The notes: a model not told the origin generated them from the letters alone. Shown: positions 35,030-48,541, counted from the stretch's first letter. The stretch is DNA of 64,000 nucleotides from Variovorax sp. Root473 (GCF_001426505.1 NZ_LMEV01000013.1:124001-188000); one strand, 5' to 3'. A program made the numbers and translations.

Positions 35030-35237
35030 GGAAAGCTCCTTTGCAAATGGAAAAGGCACAAAGCCGAGCGCCATGGCATCGGCTTTGAAATCACCGTAGG
35101 AGCCCTGTTTCGGACCGGGTGTGGGGGTGTGGCAGGCCTGCCTGTAGGAGCCCGCCGCCCTTGCGTGAAAGGCGCGCGAAGAAGGTGGCGCGTTCCTACA
35201 GTCGGCGCGCGCGCGGCCACGTACAACGGCAGCACCG

Positions 35238-36035
35238 ATGTCTTCTTTCCCTTCTTCTCCGCTGCCTGAAGCGGCCGTGGTCGCCGCGCCGGCCTCGCTC
35301 AAGGTCATGACCGTGAACACCCACAAGGGCTTCACGGCACTGAACCGCCGCTTCATCCTTCCGGAGCTGCGCGACGCGGTGCGCACCGTGGGCGCCGACG
35401 TGGTATTCCTGCAGGAGGTGATGGGCACGCACGCGCGCCATTCGCGCACCGTGAACAACTGGCCCGAGGCGCCGCACTACGAATTCCTGGCCGACACCAT
35501 GTGGCCGCAGTTCGCCTACGGGCGCAACGCGGTGTATCCGAAGGGGCACCACGGCAACGCCGTGCTGTCGAAGTTTCCGATCGTGCATTACCGCAATCAC
35601 GACGTGTCGGTAAGCGGCCCCGAGAAGCGCGGACTGCTGCACTGCGTGCTGCGCCTGCCCGGCCGCACGGTCGATGTGCATGCGATCTGCGCGCATCTCG
35701 GGCTGGCCGAGGCGCACCGCCAGCAGCAGCTGGAGTTGCTGTGCCACATCGTGCGCGACGAGGTGCCGGCCGACGCGCCGCTGATCGTCGCGGGCGACTT
35801 CAACGACTGGCGCGGCCGTGCGCACGAGGTGCTGGCCGAGGGCGCCTCGCTGCGCGAGGTGTTCGTGCATGCCCATGGCCGCGCGGCGCGCACGTTTCCG
35901 GCGCGCCTGCCGCTGTTGGCGCTGGACCGCATCTACGTGCGTAACGCGAGCGTGCATGCGCCCGTGGTGCTGCCGCGCCGGCCGTGGTCGCATCTGTCGG
36001 ACCACGCCCCGCTGGTGGCGGACATCGACCTGTGA
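35238..36035 (+). CDS. endonuclease/exonuclease/phosphatase family protein (YbhP-like)
   Basis: A 265-residue protein with the EEP-fold signatures: [28 protein letters not shown] and a C-terminal [10 protein letters not shown], which supply the metal and catalytic residues. The order EEP protein, ClsB, flippase-like protein matches E. coli ybhP-ybhO-ybhN, so it probably acts in phospholipid metabolism or as a nuclease/phosphodiesterase; the substrate is unknown. Its stop overlaps the clsB start (GTGA). Confidence 0.87.
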   Translation: MSSFPSSPLPEAAVVAAPASLKVMTVNTHKGFTALNRRFILPELRDAVRTVGADVVFLQEVMGTHARHSRTVNNWPEAPHYEFLADTMWPQFAYGRNAVYPKGHHGNAVLSKFPIVHYRNHDVSVSGPEKRGLLHCVLRLPGRTVDVHAICAHLGLAEAHRQQQLELLCHIVRDEVPADAPLIVAGDFNDWRGRAHEVLAEGASLREVFVHAHGRAARTFPARLPLLALDRIYVRNASVHAPVVLPRRPWSHLSDHAPLVADIDL

Positions 36036-37327
36036 GCACCGAGGCCCCCATGCGCGACACCCACGAGCGTGCCGGCCACTGGACCGGCGGCAACCGCATC
36101 GAACTGCTGGAGAACGGCGAGGAGTTCTTTCCGCGCGTGTTCGAGGCGATCCGCCAGGCGCAGCGCGAAGTGATCATCGAGACCTTCATCCTCTTCGAGG
36201 ACAAGGTGGGCCTGGCACTGCACGCGGCCATGCGCGCGGCGGCGCTGCGCGGCGTGAAGGTCGATTTGATGATCGACGGCTTCGGCTCGCCCGATCTCTC
36301 GCGCGAGTACCTCGAGAGCCTGGCCACGGCCGGCGTCAAGGTGCGCGTGTTCGACCCGGGCCAGCGCTTCCTGGGCCAGCGGCTCAATGTGTTCCGCCGC
36401 ATGCACCGAAAGATCGTGGTGGTCGACGGCGTGCGTGCCTTCGTGGGCGGCATCAACTACTCGGCCGACCACCTGCTCGACTTCGGCCCCAAGGCCAAGC
36501 AGGACTACGCGGTCGAGCTGGCGGGACCGATCGTGGCGGAGGTCCACCAGTTCGTGCTGCGCGCGATTGCGCTCGGCGGCAAGGGCGCGGGCTGGTTCCG
36601 GCGCCGGCTGAAGCAGGCACCGCCGGCCGAGCAGCTGCAGGCAGCGGGCGAGGCCGATGTGATCTTCGTCACGCGCGACAACCGCCGCCACACCAACGAC
36701 ATCGAACGCCACTACCGCGCGGCGATCCGCGCCGCGCGCGAGCGCATCGTGATCGCCAACGCGTATTTCTTTCCGGGCTACCGCCTCATCAAGGAGCTGC
36801 GCCGCGCCGCGCGCCGCGGTGTCGATGTGCGCCTCATCCTGCAGGGCGAGCCCGACATGCCGATCGTGAAGACCGCCGCCAGCATGCTGTACCACCACCT
36901 GCTGCACGCAGGCGTGCGCATCTACGAGTACTGCGACCGCCCGCTGCACGGCAAGGTCGCGCTCATGGACGACCGCTGGAGCACCGTGGGCTCGAGCAAC
37001 CTCGACCCGCTGAGCCTGTCGCTCAACCTCGAGGCCAACGTCGTGGTGCGCGACACCGCGTTCAATCACCTGCTCTGGGAGCGCATGGACCAGCTCATGC
37101 GGCACAGCTGCAAGCAGATCGGCGCGGAGGACCTGGCCAGCGAATGGAGCGGCTGGCGACTGGTGCGCAGCTTCTTCGTCTTCCACTTCCTGCGCTGGTA
37201 CCCGTCGTGGCTGAACCGCCTGCCGCGCCACGCACCGCGCCTCACGCCGGCCGAGGCGACCGACCTCATGGCGCAGCAGAAGAAACACACGAGCGACGAC
37301 GGCACGGCGCGCACGGAGACCGCATGA
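36032..37327 (+). CDS. clsB: cardiolipin synthase B
   Basis: A 431-residue phospholipase-D superfamily protein with two HKD motifs: HRKIVVVDG near residue 127 and HGKVALMDD near residue 305. They form one active site. ClsB makes cardiolipin from phosphatidylglycerol (or other phosphatidyl donors) at the inner membrane. The start is GTG at 36032, overlapping the previous stop; ATG at 36050 is a possible alternative. It is part of the ybhP-clsB-ybhN-like operon. Confidence 0.93.
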   Translation: MSTEAPMRDTHERAGHWTGGNRIELLENGEEFFPRVFEAIRQAQREVIIETFILFEDKVGLALHAAMRAAALRGVKVDLMIDGFGSPDLSREYLESLATAGVKVRVFDPGQRFLGQRLNVFRRMHRKIVVVDGVRAFVGGINYSADHLLDFGPKAKQDYAVELAGPIVAEVHQFVLRAIALGGKGAGWFRRRLKQAPPAEQLQAAGEADVIFVTRDNRRHTNDIERHYRAAIRAARERIVIANAYFFPGYRLIKELRRAARRGVDVRLILQGEPDMPIVKTAASMLYHHLLHAGVRIYEYCDRPLHGKVALMDDRWSTVGSSNLDPLSLSLNLEANVVVRDTAFNHLLWERMDQLMRHSCKQIGAEDLASEWSGWRLVRSFFVFHFLRWYPSWLNRLPRHAPRLTPAEATDLMAQQKKHTSDDGTARTETA

Positions 37328-37382
37328 GCCGCCGGGCCGCTCCCAAGGCGAATACCGCAGCGCGCAGCGCAGGGGCCATCGA

Positions 37383-38360
37383 ATGAGCGCGTCCCTCGCC
37401 CTCACGCACCGGCCCTGGTGGCCGTGGGTGCGCAAGGTCGCGATCTGGGCCTTCTTCGGCGGCATCGCGTGGCTGTTGCTGACGCAGGCGCGCAGCATCG
37501 ACTGGGCCGAGGTGTTCGCCGCGTTGCGCGCGTTGCCCGCGCTCACGCTGCTTGCGGCCGGTGCCCTGGCCGCCGCCAGCTTCGGGCTCTACAGCACCTA
37601 CGATTTGCTCGGCCGCTACCTCACGAAGCACCGGCTGGGCGCCGGCACGGTCATGGGCGTGACCTTCATCAGCTACGCCTTCAACCTCAACTTCGGTTCG
37701 CTGGTGGGCGGCGTGGCGTTTCGCTACCGGCTGTATTCGCGGCTGGGGCTGGGCAACGAGACCATCACGCGCGTGCTGGGCTTCAGCATGCTGACCAACT
37801 GGCTCGGCTACCTCGTGGTGGCCGGCGCTGCATTCTGCTTCTGGCCGATGGCGCTGCCGCCCGACTGGAAGATCGACGGCGGCGGCCTGCGCGTGCTCGG
37901 CGCGGTGCTGCTGGTGGTGTCGCTCGCCTATCTGGCGCTGTGTGCGTTCTCGGACGGCCATGTCTGGCGCGTGCGCGGCCATGCGCTGCGCACGCCGACG
38001 GTGCCGATGGCCTTGCTGCAGTTGGCGATGTCGTGCGTCAACTGGTCGCTCATCGGCGGCGTGATCTGGGTGCTGCTGCAGGGCGAGGTCGGGTACCCGC
38101 AGGTGCTCGCGGTGCTGCTGGTCGCCGCGGTGGCGGGCGTGGTCACGCACGTGCCGGCGGGGCTTGGCGTGCTGGAGGCCGTGTTCGTCGCGCTGCTGGC
38201 GCACGAGGTGGCGCAAACGCGTCTGCTTGCCGCGCTGCTCGCCTACCGCGCGCTGTACTACCTGCTGCCGCTGGCCGTGGCGCTGGTCGCCTATCTCGTC
38301 ACCGAGATGCGGGCGCGCCGGCTGCGCGCGGGTGCCAGCCGCAACGACAACAAACGTTAA
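37383..38360 (+). CDS. lysylphosphatidylglycerol synthase-type flippase-domain membrane protein (YbhN-like)
   Basis: A 325-residue protein with about eight helices of the UPF0104/LPG-synthase transmembrane family. It has the conserved segments SYAFNLNFGSLVGGVAFRYRLYSRLGL and VTHVPAGLGVLEAVFVALL, and the end is arginine-rich. Only the flippase-like membrane part is present, with no lysyltransferase domain. It probably moves or organises phospholipids together with ClsB. The 55-bp gap to clsB is short. Confidence 0.86.
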   Translation: MSASLALTHRPWWPWVRKVAIWAFFGGIAWLLLTQARSIDWAEVFAALRALPALTLLAAGALAAASFGLYSTYDLLGRYLTKHRLGAGTVMGVTFISYAFNLNFGSLVGGVAFRYRLYSRLGLGNETITRVLGFSMLTNWLGYLVVAGAAFCFWPMALPPDWKIDGGGLRVLGAVLLVVSLAYLALCAFSDGHVWRVRGHALRTPTVPMALLQLAMSCVNWSLIGGVIWVLLQGEVGYPQVLAVLLVAAVAGVVTHVPAGLGVLEAVFVALLAHEVAQTRLLAALLAYRALYYLLPLAVALVAYLVTEMRARRLRAGASRNDNKR

Positions 38361-38478
38361 ATATTGCCCGCAAAAAGCGACCGATCGGTGAAACGACGGC
38401 TCGAAATTGCTGCGCCGCAACAATCTTCACTTCACCGGCCTATAGTGGCCCTCTGTTCCCCTCATGTGCCCTCTTCCC

Positions 38479-38979
38479 ATGTCGTCCTTCAGTACCACCG
38501 CCCGCCTGGCCAGTCCGCTGATGCAATGGGTCGATCTGGCCCTCAAGACCCACGAAACCCTGGCATCGTCCGGCACGGTGATCCGCATGCGCACCGAGCG
38601 CATCGCCAAGGCCGGGCTCGCGCCCAGCGCCGCCGATCTCGCGGAGTTCCAGCTCATGGGCCACGAAAAGCTCACGGCAGCCAGCGAATCGGGCCTGGCA
38701 ATGGTGAGGCAGTGGCACAGCAGCCAGGCGTCGCTCGCCCAGCGTGCATGGCAGCAGTGGCTGCAGGGCGCCACGGCGCTCTTCTCGCTGGCCGGCAGCT
38801 TCACGCCGGCCCAGGCGGCAACGCATGGCGACGCGCTCGTGCAGGCGACGGCGCGCGGCGCCAGCACGGCGGGTCAGTTCACGGGGGTGGCGGCGCGCAT
38901 CGCGCGCGAAGGCCTGAAGCCGATCCACGCGGCCGCCACGTCGAATGCGCGCCGGCTGCTGGCCGAACTGCAGGCGTGA
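38479..38979 (+). CDS. phasin-like protein
   Basis: A 166-residue, helix-rich protein resembling polyhydroxyalkanoate granule-associated phasins (MSSFSTTARLASPLMQWVDL, then alanine-rich amphipathic helices). Phasins coat PHA granules. No phaC/phaZ gene is nearby, so the assignment is by composition and length only. An in-frame ATG 15 bases upstream (38464) is an alternative start. Confidence 0.6.
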   Translation: MSSFSTTARLASPLMQWVDLALKTHETLASSGTVIRMRTERIAKAGLAPSAADLAEFQLMGHEKLTAASESGLAMVRQWHSSQASLAQRAWQQWLQGATALFSLAGSFTPAQAATHGDALVQATARGASTAGQFTGVAARIAREGLKPIHAAATSNARRLLAELQA

Positions 38980-38991
38980 CCCCGCTGCGTT

Positions 38992-40212
38992 TCAGGATTT
39001 CGTCGGGACCAGCGTCACCAGCGTGATTTCCGACGGCGCGCCGAAACGCTTCGGCGGCCCCCAGTAGCCGGTGCCCCGGCTCACGTAGATCCACATGTCG
39101 TGCAGCCGGTGCAGGCCGGCCGTGAACGGCTGCTGCATGGGCACGAACAGGTTCCACGGAAAGAACTGGCCGCCGTGCGTGTGGCCCGACAGTTGCAGCT
39201 GGTAGCCGGCCGCGGCCGCCACCGGCGCGCTGCGCGGCTGGTGCGCCAGCAGCACGCGCGTGTGCACCAGAGGCGGCGCGTCGTGCAGCGCCAGGTGCGG
39301 GTCGCTCGCGTGCGCGGCGTCGAAATGGCCGGCGGTGAAGTCGGTCACGCCAGCCAGCACCAGCGCGCTTTCGAACAGCTCTTCGTCGGTCTGCGCGCCG
39401 CGCACGTTGCGCGTCTGCAGCACCACATGCTCGTTCAACAGCACCTTCAGGCCGAGACGGCGCAGCTCGTCGATCCAGGCGTGCGCGCCCGCGTAGTACT
39501 CGTGGTTGCCCGTGACCACGAAGGTGCCGTGGCGCGCGCGCAGGCCCGCCAGCGGCGCGATGTGCTCGCGCAATTCGGGCACGCTGCCGTCCACCAGGTC
39601 GCCGGTGATCGCGATGGCGTCGGCACCGAGCCCGTTCACCGCGTCGACGATGCGCTGGATGTAGCCGTTGCGGATCGTCGGGCCCACGTGGATGTCGCTG
39701 AGCTGCGCGATCGTGAAGCCGTCGAGCGCCGCCGGCAGGCCGCGGATCGGCACGTCGACCTGCTTCACGCCGGCCGTGCGGCGCGCGTTGATGAAGCCGA
39801 TCAGCGACACGCCCGTGGCCAGCGCCAGAACCGCCAATGCGCTCCAGGGCGCGATCGCGTCCCACGGCACCTGCAGGCCGCCGAGCGAACCCGCGAGCCA
39901 GGCCAGCAACAGGCCGAGGTCGCGCACCAGCGTGAGCACGAACAGCGAAGAGAACCAGCCCATGCTGATGAGGCCGATCCAGTGCAGCATCTCGCCCGCC
40001 GGCTTCGCCTTGCGGTCGGCACGATGGCCGCGCGACACGAAGGGCAGCGGCATCGTGACCGCGGACACCGCCAGCAGCACGAGGGCGAGCGGCCACGCAG
40101 GCGTGAGCGACGCCAGCGCAGGCAGCAGGCGCAGCGCGATGTAGACGTGCAGCAGCGCGGTCAGGACGCTCAGGGGACGGATCGGCATCGGGACGAAGAG
40201 AGACGCGGGCAT
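38992..40212 (-). CDS. membrane-anchored metallophosphoesterase
   Basis: A 406-residue protein. The N-terminal ~150 residues contain four hydrophobic segments. A calcineurin-like phosphoesterase domain follows, with metal-ligand motifs AQLSDIHVG, ITGDLVDG, TGNHEYY and SGHTHGGQFFP. It is similar to YkuE/YaeI-type enzymes, which may hydrolyse UDP-diacylglucosamine-type lipids or phosphodiesters; the substrate is not shown. In-frame starts at 40251 and, internally, at MPIRPLSVL are alternatives. Confidence 0.86.
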   Translation of the reverse strand: MPASLFVPMPIRPLSVLTALLHVYIALRLLPALASLTPAWPLALVLLAVSAVTMPLPFVSRGHRADRKAKPAGEMLHWIGLISMGWFSSLFVLTLVRDLGLLLAWLAGSLGGLQVPWDAIAPWSALAVLALATGVSLIGFINARRTAGVKQVDVPIRGLPAALDGFTIAQLSDIHVGPTIRNGYIQRIVDAVNGLGADAIAITGDLVDGSVPELREHIAPLAGLRARHGTFVVTGNHEYYAGAHAWIDELRRLGLKVLLNEHVVLQTRNVRGAQTDEELFESALVLAGVTDFTAGHFDAAHASDPHLALHDAPPLVHTRVLLAHQPRSAPVAAAAGYQLQLSGHTHGGQFFPWNLFVPMQQPFTAGLHRLHDMWIYVSRGTGYWGPPKRFGAPSEITLVTLVPTKS

Positions 40213-40277
40213 GGCCCGGGACACGGCATCTGCAAGGCGCATGCCGCGCATTCAAGGCACCGAAAGCTGCCTGGGTC

Positions 40278-40294
40278 GCTATTTTTTCTATAGC
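40278..40294. repeat. short palindrome GCTAT-N7-ATAGC
   Basis: GCTAT (40278-40282) and ATAGC (40290-40294) with a T-rich 7-base loop. It belongs to the same small family as 990-1006 and 41635-41651 and lies upstream of the metallophosphoesterase gene. Confidence 0.6.
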
Positions 40295-40373
40295 GCGCGC
40301 CAACCGGATAGCGGGCATTGTGGCGCCGCAGGCGTGACCGTTCGGTGCCGGTCGCGGCGCCTTGCCGCTGTGC

Positions 40374-40886
40374 CTACCGCACCGTGCGCGTGCCGGCGGA
40401 GGCCATGTCGGTGCCTGCCGGCCATTCGAACACCGCCTTCGCTGGCGCACCCGGCGATACCTGCAGCGTTTGCTTGAGCGTCTGGCCGCCGATGCGAGCC
40501 TCCACTTCGTAGCGGCCCGGCTCAAGCCGCGCCACCATGAACGGTCCGCCCGAGACCACGTTGTCGAGCAGCGCGGTGCCGTGGCTGTCGCGCACGGTGA
40601 CGTGCACACCGGCCGCGAAGTCGGCGCGGCGGCCGTCCTTGATCGCGAATTCGAAGCTCGCGGGCCAGCGTGGCGACACGGTTTGCATCAGCTGCGCCTC
40701 GTCCTGGCCGATGCCGCCGCTCATGTACTCGACGCCGTGCGCCATGAGGATCGGCGGGTTCATCGCCGCCTGGGCCGGCTGCGCCGCGAGTGCGCCGCCG
40801 AGCAGCACGAGCAAGGCCGCAGCGCTCGCTGCAGCCACGGGCCGGGCGTGCGAGAACAGGAACAAGGGGGTGGTGGTGAGAGACAT
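40374..40886 (-). CDS. secreted protein A of a paralogous pair
   Basis: A 170-residue protein with a signal peptide (cleavage near AQAA, residue 41). The mature part has NPPILMAHGVEYMSGGIGQDEAQLM and then a beta-rich domain like a carboxypeptidase-regulatory/transthyretin-like fold (VARLEPGRYEVEARIGGQTLKQ). It is paralogous to the next gene: the two share NPP, the GVEYM/GIEYM and PRW segments, the DG motif and the ARLxPGxYxV repeat. The function is unknown; similar proteins occur only as hypotheticals in my recall. A weaker hairpin region separates them. Confidence 0.7.
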   Translation of the reverse strand: MSLTTTPLFLFSHARPVAAASAAALLVLLGGALAAQPAQAAMNPPILMAHGVEYMSGGIGQDEAQLMQTVSPRWPASFEFAIKDGRRADFAAGVHVTVRDSHGTALLDNVVSGGPFMVARLEPGRYEVEARIGGQTLKQTLQVSPGAPAKAVFEWPAGTDMASAGTRTVR

Positions 40887-40996
40887 CGGAGCCTTCCTTT
40901 CCGGGCAATGGTGGCGACAGGCCACGCAGGCAGGCAATGTGCCGCGCACGACTTAAGGAAGGCTTAACTGCGCGGGCCGTGGCGGCTCGCGTCCGC

Positions 40997-41521
40997 TCAG
41001 CGCGCGGTGGTTTGCGCCAGTGCCTGCGGCAGCGGCGGCGCGATCGAGGCCATGTCGAAGTTCGATGGCCAGACGAACGAGGCACGTGCCGGAATGCCGG
41101 CGATCACGACCAGTTGCTGCGTGAGCGTGAGCCCACCCAGCGTCACGTCGACGTCGTAGGCGCCCGGATCGAGCCGCGCGAGCATGTAGGGCGCCTGGGT
41201 CTGCACTTGCATCACCGTCTGGCCCGTGTACTTCTGCCGGATCTGGATGGCGGCCTTGGCCGGGAAACCGGCCTGCTGTGCGCCTTTGCCGTCGCTCACG
41301 CGCAAGTCGATGGTCGCAGCCCAGCGCGGTGCGACCATTTCCAGGAAGGCGGCTTCGCCCTTGGCGGCGCCGCCGCACATGTATTCGATGCCCTGCGCGA
41401 TCTGGATCGGCGGGTTCGAGAACGCATGGGCCGGCGACACGGCCGCGAGGAGTGCCGCGGCGGCTGTGGCACCGCCCAGAACCAGTGCAGCCACGGGCCG
41501 CTGGAAACGCTTGGGGTTCAT
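40997..41521 (-). CDS. secreted protein B of a paralogous pair
   Basis: A 174-residue paralogue of the gene at 40374, with a signal peptide ending near SPAHAF (residue 33). The mature protein has NPPIQIAQGIEYMCGGAAKGEAAFLEMVAPRW and the domain core ARLDPGAYDVDVTLGG. It differs by one cysteine in the GIEYMCGG segment. The two are 110 bp apart and could be one transcription unit with this gene first. The upstream region 41522-41930 has no gene. Confidence 0.7.
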   Translation of the reverse strand: MNPKRFQRPVAALVLGGATAAAALLAAVSPAHAFSNPPIQIAQGIEYMCGGAAKGEAAFLEMVAPRWAATIDLRVSDGKGAQQAGFPAKAAIQIRQKYTGQTVMQVQTQAPYMLARLDPGAYDVDVTLGGLTLTQQLVVIAGIPARASFVWPSNFDMASIAPPLPQALAQTTAR

Positions 41522-41930
41522 TGCTCTGTGTGTCCTCGATCTTGCGTGACAGGAAATCCGTCAGGAATTTTGCTTAGCAAGAGTCGGGCTAGATATAGCG
41601 TTTACGAGGAAGCTTCTGCGTTGCGCAGGTGAATGCTATTGTTTTCATAGCTGGTGACATCCATGTGACGGGCGTCACCCCCGTTTTTTGGCGCCGATTC
41701 ATCGGAAACCCTGAGATGCAGGCTCGGAGCCGCCGGTGTGGATATTCCACCGATACGGCGCAGCCTCGCCGCTGCGGGGTTCCATGCCTGCGCCTCGTCA
41801 CCCGGCCATCGTTTGAACGAAATTGGCAACACATATTGGATTTAGTGCGCAATTGACTGGGCATACCCTAGCTATGGAAGGCTGCATAAAGAAATTAGGC
41901 TCGGCGCTTCTTTCAAAGTGCCAAACCCCA
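41522..41930. other. 409-bp gene-free region, AT-richer than its surroundings
   Basis: I see no supported gene. The left part carries the divergent promoter side of the paralogous secreted gene, a GCTAT-N7-ATAGC palindrome (41635-41651) and a GTGACGGGCGTCAC dyad at 41663-41676. The right part leads into the solute-binding protein gene. Base composition looks lower in GC than the neighbours, by eye. Confidence 0.55.
41635..41651. repeat. short palindrome GCTAT-N7-ATAGC
   Basis: GCTAT at 41635-41639 and ATAGC at 41647-41651 with a 7-base, T-rich loop; same family as 990-1006 and 40278-40294. Confidence 0.6.
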
Positions 41931-43130
41931 ATGCCTCATTTCCATCGCCGGTTCATCCTCTTGTTGGTGGGTTTTGGATGCGCTGCCCACGCCGCCTCAC
42001 CACCGTCCGCGCCGATCCGCATTGGCGTCATCGGCCCTTTCACCGGGCCATCGGCCGATTTCGGCACGCCCATGCTCAACGGCGTGAAGATGGCTGTCGA
42101 CGAAATCAATGCCGTGGGCGGGTATCTCGGGCGTTCGCTCGAACTCGTGGTGAAAGACGACCAGGCCAATCCGGGCATCGGCCGTTCGCAATCCCAGGCC
42201 CTCGTCAATGAAAAAGTGGTCGCCACCATCGGCTTCTGCAATACCGGTGTGGCGATGAATTCATTGGCTGTTTTCAATGACGCGAAATTGCCGCTGATCG
42301 TGCCCTGCGCCACCGGCTCGCCGCTGACCTCGACCTATCCGCCCGCCACGAGCTACGTGTTTCGCACATCGCCCAAGGACGGCATCCAGGCGCCCTTTGT
42401 GGTCGACGACCTGCTGGCGCGGGGCTGGAAACGGGTTGCCGTGCTGCACGATGCCACGGGCTACGGCGAGGCGGGAGTGAAGGATGTCGAGAAGGCGCTG
42501 GCGGCCCGAAACCTCAAGCCCGTGTACGTCGGCCGCTTCCAGCTCGGCGTGAAAGACCTGACGAAGGAACTGTCGGAGGCCAAGGCGGCCGGCGCGGATG
42601 TCATCTTCAGCTACACCGTGGGCCCTGAAAACGCCGTCATTGCGCGTGGCCGGCAGGCCCTGGGCTGGAAGGTGCCGCAGGTGGGGCCCTGGACGCTGTC
42701 CTTCCCCTCGTTCATCGACGGCGCCCGGGACGCCGCCGAAGGCTCGCTGGTGGCGCAGAGCTTCATTGCCGAGCCGAGCAACGAGCGTCGCTCGTCATTT
42801 CTTTCCAACTACGCGCGGAAGTTCAACACCAGGCGCATTCCGGTCCCGATGGCCGCCGCGCAGGCCTACGACGCCACCTACCTGCTGGCCCATGCGATGT
42901 TCAATGTGCCGAACGGCAAGCTCGAAGGCCCGGCCATCAAGACCGCGCTCGAGCAGCCCAAGCGTCCCTACTACGGCGTCGTCACGACCTACGACAGGGC
43001 GTTCTCGGACAAAGACAAGGACGCGATTTCGCCCAACATGCTGGTGATGGGCGTGGTGCGCAACGGGCAGATCACCTTCGCGTACCCGGAGGATGCGAAG
43101 CGCAACCTGTTCGTGCAGCGCAAGCAGTGA
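41931..43130 (+). CDS. orphan branched-chain-amino-acid-type ABC solute-binding protein
   Basis: A 399-residue periplasmic binding protein of the LivJ/K type (IRIGVIGPFTGPSADFGTPMLNGVKMAVDEINAVGG). A signal peptide runs to about residue 23 (CAAHA). Two lobes are visible with the GFCNTGVAMNS and DATGYGEAGVKDVEKAL segments. The ligand is unknown, probably an amino acid, amide or aromatic acid. No permease or ATPase genes are adjacent, so it depends on a transporter encoded elsewhere. The start MPHFHRR is chosen to give a proper signal peptide; longer in-frame starts lie upstream. Confidence 0.85.
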   Translation: MPHFHRRFILLLVGFGCAAHAASPPSAPIRIGVIGPFTGPSADFGTPMLNGVKMAVDEINAVGGYLGRSLELVVKDDQANPGIGRSQSQALVNEKVVATIGFCNTGVAMNSLAVFNDAKLPLIVPCATGSPLTSTYPPATSYVFRTSPKDGIQAPFVVDDLLARGWKRVAVLHDATGYGEAGVKDVEKALAARNLKPVYVGRFQLGVKDLTKELSEAKAAGADVIFSYTVGPENAVIARGRQALGWKVPQVGPWTLSFPSFIDGARDAAEGSLVAQSFIAEPSNERRSSFLSNYARKFNTRRIPVPMAAAQAYDATYLLAHAMFNVPNGKLEGPAIKTALEQPKRPYYGVVTTYDRAFSDKDKDAISPNMLVMGVVRNGQITFAYPEDAKRNLFVQRKQ

Positions 43131-43140
43131 AAGTGAAGGG

Positions 43141-43197
43141 GGCGTCCGCAGGACGCCTTCGCAGCACACCGCGCGACACGAAGGGTGTCACGCGGTG
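43141..43197. terminator. hairpin cluster between the solute-binding protein and gyrB genes
   Basis: GGCGTCC-GCA-GGACGCC (43141-43157) and a longer imperfect stem (43167-43179 with 43185-43197). Neither has a strong T-run, but they lie exactly between the two convergent genes, so transcript-end function is likely. Confidence 0.5.
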
Positions 43198-43209
43198 GTG
43201 CGGAATCGA

Positions 43210-45879
<2,670 letters not shown>

Positions 45880-45913
45880 TCAAAAGCTCAATTCGCCGCC
45901 TCTTGAAAGCGCA

Positions 45914-45935
45914 AACCCGCGGGGGGCCGCGGGTT
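45914..45935 (-). terminator. GC-rich hairpin between dnaN and gyrB
   Basis: AACCCGCGG / CCGCGGGTT stem with a four-base loop, downstream of dnaN on the minus strand. A clear T-run is lacking, so it may weaken and not end transcription into gyrB. Confidence 0.55.
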
Positions 45936-45965
45936 GTGTGCGCAAGGCGCTGTGTTTTCCAGGGT

Positions 45966-47072
45966 CTAGATGCGCATCGGCATCACGACGTACTTGAAAG
46001 ATGCGTTCTCGGGGATGGTTAACAAGGCCGAGCTGTTGGAGTCGGCCAGGTCCAGCTTGACCATGTCCTGGTCCATGTTCGACAGCGCGTCGATCAGGTA
46101 GGTGACGTTGAAGCCGATCTCGATGCTGTCGCCGCCGTAGTCGATGTCGAGTTCGTCCTGGGCTTCTTCCTGCTCGGCGTTGTTCGACGCAATGCGCAGC
46201 GTGCCCGGTTCGATGTTCAGGCGCACGCCCTTGAACTTCTCGCTGGTCAGGATGGCGGTGCGCTGCAGGCTGGCCAAGAGCGGCGCGCGGCCCAGCGTGA
46301 CGGTGTTCTTGTGGTTCTTGGGAATCACGCGGTTGTAGTCGGGGAACTTGCCCTCGACCAGCTTGGTGACGAACTCCATGCCACCGAAGCTGAACTTGGC
46401 CTGGTTGTTCGCGAACTGCATCTCGATGGCGCCTTCGGCGTCGGACAGCAGCCGTTGCATCTCGAGCACGGTCTTGCGCGGCAGGATCACTTCCTGGCGC
46501 GGCACTTCGACATCGAGCATGGCCGAGGAGAACGCCAGGCGGTGGCCGTCGGTGGCCACGAGGCTCAGCTGCTTGCCTTCGGCCACGAACAGGATGCCGT
46601 TCAGGTAGTAGCGGATGTCATGCACGGCCATGGCGAACGAGACCTGCGAGAGCAGGTCTTTGAGCGTCTTTTGGGGCACGCTGAACACGGGGCCGAAATT
46701 GGCGGCTTCCTGCACCAGCGGGAAGTCCTCGGCGGGCAGCGACTGCAGCGTGAAGCGACTCTTGCCGCCCTTGAGCACGAGCTTGCTGGCGCTCGATTCG
46801 AGGCTCACGGTCTGGTCGGCCGGCATGGTGCGCAGGATGTCGATCAGCTTGCGCGCGCCGATGGTGGTCGTGAAGTTGCCCTCGTCGCCACCGAGTTCGG
46901 CGGTGGTGCGGATCTGGATCTCGAGGTCGCTGGTGGTCAGCTGCAGCTGGCCGCCGGTCTTGCGGATCAGCACATTGGCCAGGATCGGCAGGGTATGACG
47001 CCGCTCGACGATGCCGGCCACCGATTGCAGCGCAGCAAGAACTTTGTCTTGGGTTGCCTTCAAAACGATCAT
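45966..47072 (-). CDS. dnaN: DNA polymerase III sliding clamp (beta subunit)
   Basis: A 368-residue clamp with three repeated subdomains. The family segments are clear: MIVLKATQDKVLAALQSVAGIVERRHTLPILANVLI at the start, TDLEIQIRT-type loops, FPDYNRVIPKN and VVMPMRI at the end. It encircles DNA as a dimer and tethers the polymerase. The order dnaA-dnaN-gyrB is conserved; the gap to dnaA is 89 bp. Confidence 0.98.
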   Translation of the reverse strand: MIVLKATQDKVLAALQSVAGIVERRHTLPILANVLIRKTGGQLQLTTSDLEIQIRTTAELGGDEGNFTTTIGARKLIDILRTMPADQTVSLESSASKLVLKGGKSRFTLQSLPAEDFPLVQEAANFGPVFSVPQKTLKDLLSQVSFAMAVHDIRYYLNGILFVAEGKQLSLVATDGHRLAFSSAMLDVEVPRQEVILPRKTVLEMQRLLSDAEGAIEMQFANNQAKFSFGGMEFVTKLVEGKFPDYNRVIPKNHKNTVTLGRAPLLASLQRTAILTSEKFKGVRLNIEPGTLRIASNNAEQEEAQDELDIDYGGDSIEIGFNVTYLIDALSNMDQDMVKLDLADSNSSALLTIPENASFKYVVMPMRI

Positions 47073-47161
47073 GTCTTCTTCCTCTTCTCTTATCTCTTTG
47101 AATCAGCTTTCAGGACGCCATTCTCCGCTGTCGCGAGGGGCGTTCTTGATGACATTCGGCT

Positions 47162-48541
<1,380 letters not shown>

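Noticed and set aside
38479..38979. Start of a PHA gene cluster
   Set aside because: Only one phasin-like gene; no phaC, phaA or phaR nearby.
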